This document shows, one piece after another, positions 50,267-57,665 of a stretch of DNA of 64,000 nt. The notes beneath the pieces were generated by a model. The model made no database searches and had not been told where the DNA came from. It worked only from the letters and a program-made list of their open reading frames with translations. The stretch comes from UBA1067 sp050874585. GTDB taxonomy: Bacteria > Verrucomicrobiota > Kiritimatiellia > RFP12 > UBA1067. How positions within the stretch are numbered: the stretch's first letter is position 1; the number at the start of each line of letters is the position of its first letter. The position numbers were made by a program, and so were the translations under genes. The stretch is from the NCBI GenBank assembly GCA_050874585.1, contig JBNMKZ010000004.1:15377-79376 (forward strand), given 5' to 3'.

Positions 50267-50485
50267 ATGGAAGAGCAAATCAAGGCGAAACTTGAGGAAC
50301 TCCGCGCCGGACTTCAGAACGACGGCGGGGACTTGGAACTTGTGAAGATTGAAGGCAAGGTTGTTCATCTGAAGCTTGTCGGGCACTGCGGGTCCTGTCC
50401 GTTTGCCATGATGACGCTGAAGCAGGGCATTGAGGTCGCCCTTCAGGAAATCGACCCCGAGATTACGGTTGAGAGGGTCGGATGA
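50267..50485 (+). CDS. NifU C-terminal domain-like Fe-S scaffold protein
   Basis: A 72-residue protein made only of the NifU C-terminal (Nfu) domain: L-R-A-G-L-Q-N-D-G-G-D-L-E-L and C-G-S-C-P-F-A with the two cluster-binding Cys at about 42-45. It hands [4Fe-4S] clusters to apoproteins. It overlaps iorB by 4 bases, consistent with servicing the Fe-S indolepyruvate oxidoreductase. AAGGAGG precedes the start. Confidence 0.92.
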   Translation: MEEQIKAKLEELRAGLQNDGGDLELVKIEGKVVHLKLVGHCGSCPFAMMTLKQGIEVALQEIDPEITVERVG

Positions 50486-51078
50486 AGACGGTCAACGTTT
50501 CCCTTGTCGGGGTTGGTGGACAGGGCATCCTGCTGACGGCGGATTTGCTCGCCAAGGCGGCGGCCCTGGCTGGGTTGGACGTCAAGAAGAGCGAGATTCA
50601 CGGCATGGCCCAGCGCGGCGGTTCGGTCATCAGCCAGGTTCGGTTCGGTGCCGACGTGGCCTCGCCCATCATTCAGGAAGGGACGAGCGACATCTTGGTC
50701 TCGTTCGACAAGCTGGAGGCACTTCGCTGGAGCCATCTTCTGTCGGAGGAGGGCGTTGCGCTTGTCAACGACCTCTACCTCGTGCCGGTGACGGTGTCGT
50801 CCGGTCAGCAGGCGGCCGTGGAGAACCTTGACGAGCGCGTCCATCAGGCGTTCCGCAAGTCGGTGTTCGTCGATGCCATGAAGGTTGCGACGGAAGAGGT
50901 CGGCAACGCCCGCACGATGAACATGGTTCTGGCCGGTGCGCTTTCGGCGCTGACGCCCTTTGACGAGAAACTTTGGCTCCAGGCGATGAAGGAGATGCTG
51001 ACCGGTCCGAAGGCGAAGCTCCTTGAGGTCAACGAGAAGGCGTTTGCCCTCGGCCGGAAGGCCGCGATGAACGGCTAA
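50482..51078 (+). CDS. iorB: Indolepyruvate ferredoxin oxidoreductase, beta subunit
   Basis: A 198-residue gamma/beta-type 2-oxoacid oxidoreductase subunit with V-G-V-G-G-Q-G-I-L-L-T near residue 10 and S-E-I-H-G-M-A-Q-R-G-G-S-V near 38, which are hallmarks of IorB. With IorA it oxidises arylpyruvates to aryl-acetyl-CoA using ferredoxin. The iorA partner is not adjacent or elsewhere in the window, which is unusual. PaaK follows, fitting aromatic amino acid breakdown. Confidence 0.9.
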   Translation: MKTVNVSLVGVGGQGILLTADLLAKAAALAGLDVKKSEIHGMAQRGGSVISQVRFGADVASPIIQEGTSDILVSFDKLEALRWSHLLSEEGVALVNDLYLVPVTVSSGQQAAVENLDERVHQAFRKSVFVDAMKVATEEVGNARTMNMVLAGALSALTPFDEKLWLQAMKEMLTGPKAKLLEVNEKAFALGRKAAMNG

Positions 51079-51116
51079 TCGTCCACGGTTAGAACGGCAG
51101 GAAGGAAAATTCTTCG

Positions 51117-52397
51117 ATGGGTATGTGGAATCGAGCGGCGGAAACCCTCTCAAGGGACGAGTATGCGAAAATCCAGTTGGAGGGGCTGAAGAAGTCCCTC
51201 TGCCGCGTGTGGACGAACGACTTCTATCGTTCGCGGCTTCAGCGCGGCGGAATTGGCTCGCCCGAGGACGTCCAGAGCCTTGATGACTTGGCGAAGTTGC
51301 CGTTTTTCACGAAGGACGACTTCCGTGAGGCTTATCCGCTGAAGATGAGCTGCGTGGACCGGAAGGATTTGATGGAGTTCCACATGAGCTCCGGGTCGAC
51401 GGGCACGCCGGTCGTGATGGCCTACACGAAGAACGATCTGCTTCAGTGGGCGGAGTGCATGGCGCGGTGCTACTCGATGGCGGGGCTTGAGAAGGGCGAT
51501 GCCGTCCAGATCATGCCGACCTTCGGCCTGTTCAATGGCGGCTTCGGGTGCTACCACGGGGCGCGCAAGGCCCAGCTCTTCACCATCCCGGCCTCGTCTG
51601 GCAATACGGATCGGCAGATTCGGCTGATGCGCGACTTCAAGACGAAAGGATTTATCTCGGTCGTCTCTTATGTGCCGCGCATCATCGAGAAGCTGGATGC
51701 CGACCCCTCGGGCGATCACGACATCCCCTCGCTTCGTGTGGGCATCTTCGGGTCCGAGACCTTCTCGGACGAGATGCGCAAGAAAATTGAAAGCCGTCTC
51801 CACATCGAGTGCTTCGACATCTACGGCATGACGGAGACGGGCGGCATCGGGACGACGGGGCAGGATTGCCGCGCCCATGCGGGCATTCATGTCTGGGAAG
51901 ACCAGTACATTACCGAAATCATCGACCCGGTGACCGGCAAGGTGTTGCCGGACGGGGAATACGGTGAAATCGTCTTCACGTCGCTGACGCGTGAGGCCAT
52001 GCCCATCATCCGCTATCGGACGCACGACATCACGCGGATTCTGTCGCGTGAGAAATGCGCCTGCGGGCGCACCTCGCTCCGCATTGACCGCATCACGGGG
52101 CGGACGGACGACATGTTGATTGTGAAGGGCGTCAATTTCTATCCGCGTCAGGTGGAGCAGGCCCTGATGGAGATTCCCGGCGTTCGGGACGAGTTCCAGA
52201 TTATCCTTGAGGAGCACAACGGCATGACGGACGTGACCGTCAATGTGGAGGCCGACCCCGGCGTGACGGGGCATACCGTTGCGAAGCACCTGCGCGAGCG
52301 GCTTGGCTTTCTTCCGAAGGGCGACGTCTTCCCGGTGGGGACGCTGCCGCGCACGGAAGGCAAGGCGAAGCGCGTGATTCGTCGCAAGCTTGACTGA
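51117..52397 (+). CDS. paaK: Phenylacetate-CoA ligase
   Basis: A 426-residue adenylate-forming ligase. The ATP motif is S-S-G-S-T-G-T-P near residue 95, followed by Y-G-M-T-E-T-G-G near 238, Y-R-T-H-D near 301 and the C-terminal R-T-D-D-M-L-I-V-K-G-V-N-F-Y-P region. It makes aryl-acetyl-CoA or recovers ATP in the reverse direction. The iorB-paaK pairing is common in anaerobes. GGAAGG lies upstream; ATG 51123 is an alternative start. Confidence 0.94.
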   Translation: MGMWNRAAETLSRDEYAKIQLEGLKKSLCRVWTNDFYRSRLQRGGIGSPEDVQSLDDLAKLPFFTKDDFREAYPLKMSCVDRKDLMEFHMSSGSTGTPVVMAYTKNDLLQWAECMARCYSMAGLEKGDAVQIMPTFGLFNGGFGCYHGARKAQLFTIPASSGNTDRQIRLMRDFKTKGFISVVSYVPRIIEKLDADPSGDHDIPSLRVGIFGSETFSDEMRKKIESRLHIECFDIYGMTETGGIGTTGQDCRAHAGIHVWEDQYITEIIDPVTGKVLPDGEYGEIVFTSLTREAMPIIRYRTHDITRILSREKCACGRTSLRIDRITGRTDDMLIVKGVNFYPRQVEQALMEIPGVRDEFQIILEEHNGMTDVTVNVEADPGVTGHTVAKHLRERLGFLPKGDVFPVGTLPRTEGKAKRVIRRKLD

Positions 52398-52411
52398 AAG
52401 GCTGTCGTCCC

Positions 52412-53101
52412 ATGAAGCAGCACATTGGTCTCTTCGGTGGCAGTTTCAATCCCGTCCATTCGGGGCACGTTGGGGTCGTGCGTGAGGCGATTGAGGAACT
52501 GAATCTTGACCGCCTGATTGTGATTCCGGCGGCCGTCTCGCCCTTCAAGGTCGCATCCTCGCCCGATGGCACCTTCGACCGGCTGATGCTGGTTCGGGCC
52601 GCTTTCAATGGCATGGACAGGGTGGAGGTGGATGACCGGGAGCTGGTGCGCGGCGGGGTCTCGTATGCGATTGACACCGTTCGCGCCATCGCTTCCGAGA
52701 ACCCGGACGCGGAACTCTTCTTCCTTATCGGGGAGGATTCCGTTGAAGGTCTGCCGCGCTGGAAGGATTACGACGAATTGCGTACGCTGTGCACATTCAA
52801 GTCGTTTCCACGAACGAAAGAATCGTCGACGGAAATCCGTCGTCGCCTGACGGCCGGCGAGCCGATTGACGACCTCGTGCCGGAGGCCGTGGCCCTCCTC
52901 ATTCGGTACGGGGTTCGGGAGAACGAGGACCGCAAGATTGTCTCGCTCATCCGTTCGGGGCTTGCCCGCAAGGGCGGGTACTGCCCGTGCCGGTTGCCGA
53001 AGACGCCGGAGTTCTTCTGTCCGTGTGCCGAGTTCAGGGGGCAGTTGGCGGATGCCGCGTTTCATGGTCTTTGCCATTGCCGGCTTTACCGAAAGCCATG
53101 A
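52412..53101 (+). CDS. nadD: NadD-like nicotinate-nucleotide adenylyltransferase fused to an FTR-like domain
   Basis: A 229-residue fusion. Residues 1-170 are a compact nucleotidyltransferase with G-G-S-F-N-P-V-H-S-G-H at 9-19 and S-S-T-E-I-R-R-R-L near 134, as in NadD, though the usual middle loop is short. Residues about 176-229 follow as E-D-R-K-I-V-S-L-I-R-x-G-L, then G-G-Y-C-P-C-R, C-P-C-A-E-F and C-H-C, the Cys pattern of ferredoxin-thioredoxin reductase catalytic subunits. The join is one uninterrupted frame. NadD adenylylates NaMN in NAD synthesis; why a redox Fe-S module is attached is unknown. Confidence 0.85.
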   Translation: MKQHIGLFGGSFNPVHSGHVGVVREAIEELNLDRLIVIPAAVSPFKVASSPDGTFDRLMLVRAAFNGMDRVEVDDRELVRGGVSYAIDTVRAIASENPDAELFFLIGEDSVEGLPRWKDYDELRTLCTFKSFPRTKESSTEIRRRLTAGEPIDDLVPEAVALLIRYGVRENEDRKIVSLIRSGLARKGGYCPCRLPKTPEFFCPCAEFRGQLADAAFHGLCHCRLYRKP

Positions 53102-53113
53102 AGGGAGTTTCCG

Positions 53114-53767
53114 ATGAAGAGGAGTCAGGGTTATACGTCAGGTGAAGAGGTCGCCAATGCCGTGACGCATGTCGTTGGTTCGCACTTGGGTGCGGCCATG
53201 CTGGCGTTGCTTGTCTGGCAGGGCGCGACAAGTGGCGTGGATGTTGCCTGGAAGGTGACGAGCGCGGCGATTTTCGGTGCGTCGATGATTCTGCTTTACG
53301 CGGTCTCGTCATCCTACCATGCGGTGACCTATGCGCCGGCAAAGCGCATTCTGCACGTCATGGACCATATGGCCATCTACTTTCTGATTGCGGGCAGTTA
53401 TACGCCTTTCTGTCTTGTGACGCTTCGTCCGGAGCATCCGGCCCTCGCCTGGAGCATCTTCGGTATCGAGTGGGGGGCGACGCTCGTTGGAATCCTCTTC
53501 AAGATTCGTACGACGGGGCGGATGCGCTATATCTCGACGAGCGCCTATGTCCTGATGGGGTGGGTTGCACTGGCGGCCATTGTGCCGCTGGTGCGTTCGC
53601 TCAGTGGGCTTGGCACGATGTGGTTGGCGTTAGGCGGTGCCCTCTATACGATTGGGTGCGTCTTCTACCTTTGGAAGTCGTTGCCCTACGCGCACATGGT
53701 TTGGCACCTGTTCGTGCTGGCGGGGACGATTTGCCACTTCTTCTGCATCCTGTGGTATGTGATGTGA
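53114..53767 (+). CDS. Hemolysin III / PAQR family membrane protein
   Basis: A 217-residue seven-helix protein of the YqfA/HlyIII group. It has the conserved S-S-S-Y-H-A near residue 60, D-H-M-A-I-Y-F-L-I-A-G-S-Y-T-P near 78 and the C-terminal H-M-V-W-H-L-F-V-L-A-G with metal-binding His. PAQR proteins bind zinc and some act as ceramidases. The bacterial role is poorly known. GAAGGGAG precedes the ATG, and folK overlaps the stop. Confidence 0.92.
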   Translation: MKRSQGYTSGEEVANAVTHVVGSHLGAAMLALLVWQGATSGVDVAWKVTSAAIFGASMILLYAVSSSYHAVTYAPAKRILHVMDHMAIYFLIAGSYTPFCLVTLRPEHPALAWSIFGIEWGATLVGILFKIRTTGRMRYISTSAYVLMGWVALAAIVPLVRSLSGLGTMWLALGGALYTIGCVFYLWKSLPYAHMVWHLFVLAGTICHFFCILWYVM

Positions 53768-54252
53768 TGGAAGCGAATCGGAACCAATCGCGGTGTGAAT
53801 TGGGGGCGGAGCGGACGGTTCTTGTTGCGCTCGGGTCCAACATTGAGCCGCGGGCGGACTACTTGCGCCGCGCCATTGAGGCTCTCGCGGCATTTCCGAT
53901 GACGCGCTATGAACGGGCGAGCTCGGTCATTGAGACCGAGCCGGTGGGCGTCCCGCCCGAATTCCAGGGGATGAAGTTCCTGGACCAGGTGGCGATTCTG
54001 CATACGCGCCTCGATCCGTTCGACTTTTCGCGGCGCATGCACGAGGTCGAGGCGAGCCTCGGTCGGGTGCGAACCGTCCGCAACGGACCACGGACGATTG
54101 ACATCGACCTCATCGATTTCGGGGGGCTTCGTCTTGAGACGCCCGAACTGATTCTGCCGCATCCGAGGGCGCACGAGCGGGATTTTGTCCTGCGGCCGCT
54201 CAGGGAGTTGGGATGCTCAATTTTTGAAGACGGCCAGCGGAAGGGGGACTGA
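53767..54252 (+). CDS. folK: 2-amino-4-hydroxy-6-hydroxymethyldihydropteridine pyrophosphokinase
   Basis: A 161-residue HPPK with V-A-L-G-S-N-I-E-P-R near residue 20, the acidic R-T-I-D-I-D-L-I-D near 110 that binds Mg-ATP, and L-P-H-P-R-A-H-E-R near 133. It transfers pyrophosphate to the pterin in folate synthesis. ATG 53767 overlaps the preceding TGA (TGATG). The first 16 residues are less conserved. Confidence 0.93.
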   Translation: MEANRNQSRCELGAERTVLVALGSNIEPRADYLRRAIEALAAFPMTRYERASSVIETEPVGVPPEFQGMKFLDQVAILHTRLDPFDFSRRMHEVEASLGRVRTVRNGPRTIDIDLIDFGGLRLETPELILPHPRAHERDFVLRPLRELGCSIFEDGQRKGD

Positions 54253-54253
54253 C

Positions 54254-54919
54254 ATGACGCGGGAAAGATGGGATACGTTGGGAGCGACGGTTCCCTATGT
54301 CCTTTGGATGGTGCTGATGATGGCCTTGCCATCCACGGCTGTTGGGTATGCGATGCGGGCGTTCGTTTCGTTTGTTGCGCTCTTTGCCCTTTACCCGAAG
54401 CTGTCCGACGGCGCGGCAGATCGTGTGGCGCGCAATCCGTGGGCGACGGCTGGCTGGGGACTTGGCATCGGCGTGCTCGTTGGCGTTCTCTGGGTTGTGC
54501 CTGAGTCGTTCGCCTGGTATCGTCGGTTCCTTGTTATCGGGGGAGGCTCGGCGGAGACCTTCTCGCCCTACGACCCGTCCGTCTGCGGGTGGCCCCTGAC
54601 CCTTTGGCGGCTCGTGGGCAGCGCCTTCGTCATTGCCCCGGCGGAGGAACTGTTCTTCCGGTCTTTCCTCTACCGTCGCCTGCAGACCAGGCGGTGGGCT
54701 GAACTGCCGCTTTCCACATTTGACTGGTCGGCGTTCCTTTGGATGGTCGGGCTTTTTGCACTTGAGCATGACCGCATTCTCGTCGGTGCGCTGGCGGGTG
54801 CGTTCTACGGGTGGCTTGCGATTCGCCGCGGACTTGGTGCGGCCATTCTTGCGCACGTCACCACCAACCTGCTGCTGGGACTCTATGTCATCGGCTGTGG
54901 CAAATGGGGATTTTGGTAA
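54254..54919 (+). CDS. CPBP family intramembrane metalloprotease
   Basis: A 221-residue membrane protein with about six to seven segments. The Abi/CAAX-protease motifs are A-E-E-L-F-F-R near residue 136, L-E-H-D-R near 175 and H-V-T-T-N near 203, matching the CAAX-prenyl-protease-related subgroup. These proteases act within the membrane on unknown bacterial substrates. It begins 1 base after folK with GGAAGGGGG upstream. Confidence 0.88.
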   Translation: MTRERWDTLGATVPYVLWMVLMMALPSTAVGYAMRAFVSFVALFALYPKLSDGAADRVARNPWATAGWGLGIGVLVGVLWVVPESFAWYRRFLVIGGGSAETFSPYDPSVCGWPLTLWRLVGSAFVIAPAEELFFRSFLYRRLQTRRWAELPLSTFDWSAFLWMVGLFALEHDRILVGALAGAFYGWLAIRRGLGAAILAHVTTNLLLGLYVIGCGKWGFW

Positions 54920-54934
54920 GGGAGGTCACGGCAA

Positions 54935-56317
54935 ATGGCTGACGAATTCATGAAGGAAGGTGTCACGCGGCGGATTTTTCTTGGGGGGCTTTTGGGAAGC
55001 CTTGCCGTAGTCGGTAGCCCTGCGCGGGGGCTTTCGCTCGGGCGTGTGCGAATGCCGAACCTGAGGCTTGGTCTCTTGTCCGACATCCACATCTGTGCGG
55101 AGGATGGCGACTTCAACAAGTTTGGCGACACGCAGACATTTGAGCACGCGCTCACATGGTTTCGCGATCAGGGTGTGGACGGGGTCGTCATCGCCGGTGA
55201 CATGGCCGACAACGGCATGGTCGCCCAGCTGAAGAAAGTCGGGGAGGCCTGGGAGCGCGTCTTCCCTGGAAACAAGACACCTGACGGGCGGACCGTTGAG
55301 AAGCTCTTCGTCTACGGCAACCATGACCTGGAGGGGCAGAATTACGACGGCTACGACAAGCGGTTCTTCGACAAGGAGTCCTTTCGCAAGGGCTGGATTC
55401 GGACGGATCCTGCCGCCGCATGGGAGAGCGTTTTCCATGAACCTTATGCCCCGATTTGGCTGAAGCGCGTGAAGGGCTATCCGTTCATTGGTGCGCACTG
55501 GGTGGCCGACAAGTGGGATGGCATCGCGTCCATCGAGGGTTGGTTTCGCGACCACGCCGCCGAGATTGATCGGGATCGTCCCGTCTTCTACATTCAGCAC
55601 GCCCATCCGAAGGACACCTGCTTTGGGCCGAACATCTGGGGCCAGGATGCGGGGTATTCGACGCGGGCCCTCTCGGTCTATCCGAAGGCCGTCGCCTTCT
55701 CGGGTCATGCGCATTGCCCGGCCACGGACGACCGCTTCATCTGGCAGGGGGCCTTTACGTCCATCGGCCTCGGTTCCCTGCGCTATGGCTCAACGTCCAA
55801 TGTGACGAGTCTCCTGGGCGGTGCGGCAATCAACCGAACGTCCCGCTGGAAGGTGCGCCAGGGAATGCTCCTTGATGTGTTCGACGATGAGATGATTTTG
55901 AAGTGCCGCGATTTCGTCAATGACGAGTTCGTGCGGGACGAGCTGGTTATCCCGATTCCCGAGACGATAACTGATATGCGCTATGGGTTCGCCGCGCGCG
56001 CCGAAAAATCTGCCGCGCCCACATGGCCTACGGGGGCGAAGATTGTGGTCGACGGACGGGACCAGACGGTTCGGCTCACGTTCCCCGCCGCAGCCTGCAC
56101 GAACTGTCGCGTCATTGCCTATGTGGTTGGTGCGACGCGTCCGGATGGTGCGCGAGTGGAACGCTTTGCCCTTCAGCCGAACGAGGACCTTGCCTTGCGC
56201 CACGTCGAGCCGACGGTTGAACTTGACCTGCCGGCGAAGGACTTCCCGATGGGGACGCGGTTTGGCATCATCCCCGTCAATAGCCTTGGCAAGCGGGGAA
56301 AGGAACTTGTTTCGTGA
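54935..56317 (+). CDS. Exported calcineurin-like metallophosphoesterase
   Basis: A 460-residue enzyme with a Tat-like leader (T-R-R-I-F-L-G-G, residues 11-18, then a hydrophobic run). The metal-site motifs are S-D-I-H near 50, G-D-M-A-D-N near 88, G-N-H-D near 128 and G-H-A-H near 249. A C-terminal beta-rich region of about 130 residues follows. It should hydrolyse phosphoesters or nucleotides outside the cytoplasm; the substrate is unknown. It overlaps the next gene by 4 bases (GTGA). Confidence 0.88.
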   Translation: MADEFMKEGVTRRIFLGGLLGSLAVVGSPARGLSLGRVRMPNLRLGLLSDIHICAEDGDFNKFGDTQTFEHALTWFRDQGVDGVVIAGDMADNGMVAQLKKVGEAWERVFPGNKTPDGRTVEKLFVYGNHDLEGQNYDGYDKRFFDKESFRKGWIRTDPAAAWESVFHEPYAPIWLKRVKGYPFIGAHWVADKWDGIASIEGWFRDHAAEIDRDRPVFYIQHAHPKDTCFGPNIWGQDAGYSTRALSVYPKAVAFSGHAHCPATDDRFIWQGAFTSIGLGSLRYGSTSNVTSLLGGAAINRTSRWKVRQGMLLDVFDDEMILKCRDFVNDEFVRDELVIPIPETITDMRYGFAARAEKSAAPTWPTGAKIVVDGRDQTVRLTFPAAACTNCRVIAYVVGATRPDGARVERFALQPNEDLALRHVEPTVELDLPAKDFPMGTRFGIIPVNSLGKRGKELVS

Positions 56318-56925
56318 AGCGGACGGGCAAGCGGCGCACTTCCTGCGTGATTCTTGCGGCGGGGGACTTCCCAAAGCGCGGCGGTTTGGCATGGCAGGCG
56401 TTGGAGCGGGCCACGGTTGTCGTGTGCTGCGACTACGCGGCGGATGCCTATCGGCGGCGCTTCCGCAAGGAACCGACCGTTGTCGTGGGTGACTGCGACA
56501 GCGTCAGGGGATCGTTCGCGGAGACCGTGAAGATTGCCGAACAGGAGACGAACGATCTTGAGAAGGCCATCCGTCATTGCCAGGAGCGGGGATGGACGAA
56601 TCCCCTGATTCTCGGAGCGACGGGGAAACGCGAGGATCATGCGATTGGCAATGTCTTTCGGGCCTTGGCCCATCGGCTCAACATCCTGACCGACTACGGT
56701 CGCTTCCATGCCGTTGAGGCGAAGGCCGTCTTCCGCGTCAAGAAAGGAACGGCCATTTCAATCTTCGCGCCGAATCCACGGACGCGCATGACATCGACGG
56801 GACTTGAGTGGCCCTTGGATGGCGTCCGATTTGAGAACCTTTACTGTGCGACGCTCAACAGGGCCTCGGCCTCGTGCGTCACGCTGACAACCACGGAACC
56901 CGTTTACGTTTACATTGCGCAATGA
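56314..56925 (+). CDS. thiN: Thiamine pyrophosphokinase
   Basis: A 203-residue enzyme forming thiamine diphosphate from thiamine. It shows V-G-D-C-D-S near residue 64, Q-E-T-N-D-L-E-K-A near 82 and G-A-T-G-K-R-E-D-H-A near 102, the catalytic core of TPK. The start is a GTG overlapping the phosphoesterase stop. The coupling gene maf overlaps its end by 4 bases. No thiamine riboswitch precedes it. Confidence 0.9.
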   Translation: MKRTGKRRTSCVILAAGDFPKRGGLAWQALERATVVVCCDYAADAYRRRFRKEPTVVVGDCDSVRGSFAETVKIAEQETNDLEKAIRHCQERGWTNPLILGATGKREDHAIGNVFRALAHRLNILTDYGRFHAVEAKAVFRVKKGTAISIFAPNPRTRMTSTGLEWPLDGVRFENLYCATLNRASASCVTLTTTEPVYVYIAQ

Positions 56926-57464
56926 ATCGAATCATCTTGGCAAGCGGAAGCCCGCGAAGGGCGAAGATCCTGAAGGAACTGGGCGTCGATTTTGACATCG
57001 TCAAGACGAATGCCGCGGAAGTCTGCTACGCGGCAGATCCCGAGCGGACGGTGCGGGAGAACGCCCTGCTCAAGGGCGCGGCGGTTCGTGCGCAGGGACG
57101 CAGTCGGGTGCTCAGTGCTGACACGATTGTCTGGTACAACGGGCGAATTTACGGAAAGCCGCGCGACTTGGATGAGGCGCGGGCGTTCCTGCACGAGTTG
57201 AGCGGACGGGTGCATTCCGTCTTCACGGGCGTGGCCTTCGACGGGGCGGTCAAGGTTTGCCGAAGCGATGTCACGTTCCGCACGCTTTCGGATGAGCTGA
57301 TTGAGTCGTACGTGGCGCGGGTGAAACCGACCGATCGTGCCGGGGCCTACGACATTGACGAGTCGGGGGACTTGATTGTCGAACGGTGGACGGGCAGCTA
57401 TGAGAACATCATGGGCCTGCCGGTCGAGCCGCTTCGGGACTGGGGCATCGTTCCCGAAAAGTAG
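56922..57464 (+). CDS. maf: Maf-like nucleoside triphosphate pyrophosphatase
   Basis: A 180-residue Maf/HAM1-like protein that hydrolyses non-canonical or excess nucleotides. It opens I-I-L-A-S-G-S-P-R-R-A-K-I-L and carries S-A-D-T-I-V near residue 66, G-K-P-R-D near 77, R-A-G-A-Y-D-I near 142 and N-I-M-G-L-P near 165. The length is usual. It is coupled to thiN through an ATGA overlap. Confidence 0.94.
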   Translation: MNRIILASGSPRRAKILKELGVDFDIVKTNAAEVCYAADPERTVRENALLKGAAVRAQGRSRVLSADTIVWYNGRIYGKPRDLDEARAFLHELSGRVHSVFTGVAFDGAVKVCRSDVTFRTLSDELIESYVARVKPTDRAGAYDIDESGDLIVERWTGSYENIMGLPVEPLRDWGIVPEK

Positions 57465-57522
57465 GTGAGAGAGGCGCGTTTTCAGTTCATTTCCCGTGTG
57501 CGTTATGGGCACGAGGGGAATG

Positions 57523-57531
57523 TGGTATAAT
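57523..57531 (+). promoter_or_regulatory. Extended -10 promoter of the B12 receptor transcript
   Basis: TGGTATAAT with the start expected near 57538, at the 5' edge of the riboswitch. Confidence 0.8.
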
Positions 57532-57537
57532 ATGCGC

Positions 57538-57640
57538 CCGTTTGGACGGGCCGGAAAGTCCTGTGGAAATCAGGCGCTGTCGCGCAACCGTAAGAGTCGG
57601 AATGCGGAACGTCCACTAACAGAAGACAACATCAAGTACC
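57538..57640 (+). ncRNA. Cobalamin riboswitch
   Basis: Between the promoter and the BtuB-like gene lies GGAAAGTCCTGTGG, AAATCAGGCGCTGTCGCGCA and ACCGTAAG, the conserved junction pattern of cobalamin riboswitches. A B12-box-like GTCCACTAACAG follows at 57611-57622. A GC-poor segment and CTCGCATGAG follow just before the start codon, which could hide the ribosome site when ligand is bound. The downstream receptor gene supports the call. Confidence 0.88.
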
Positions 57641-57665
57641 CTCGCATGAGGGGGAAAGAAGGACT

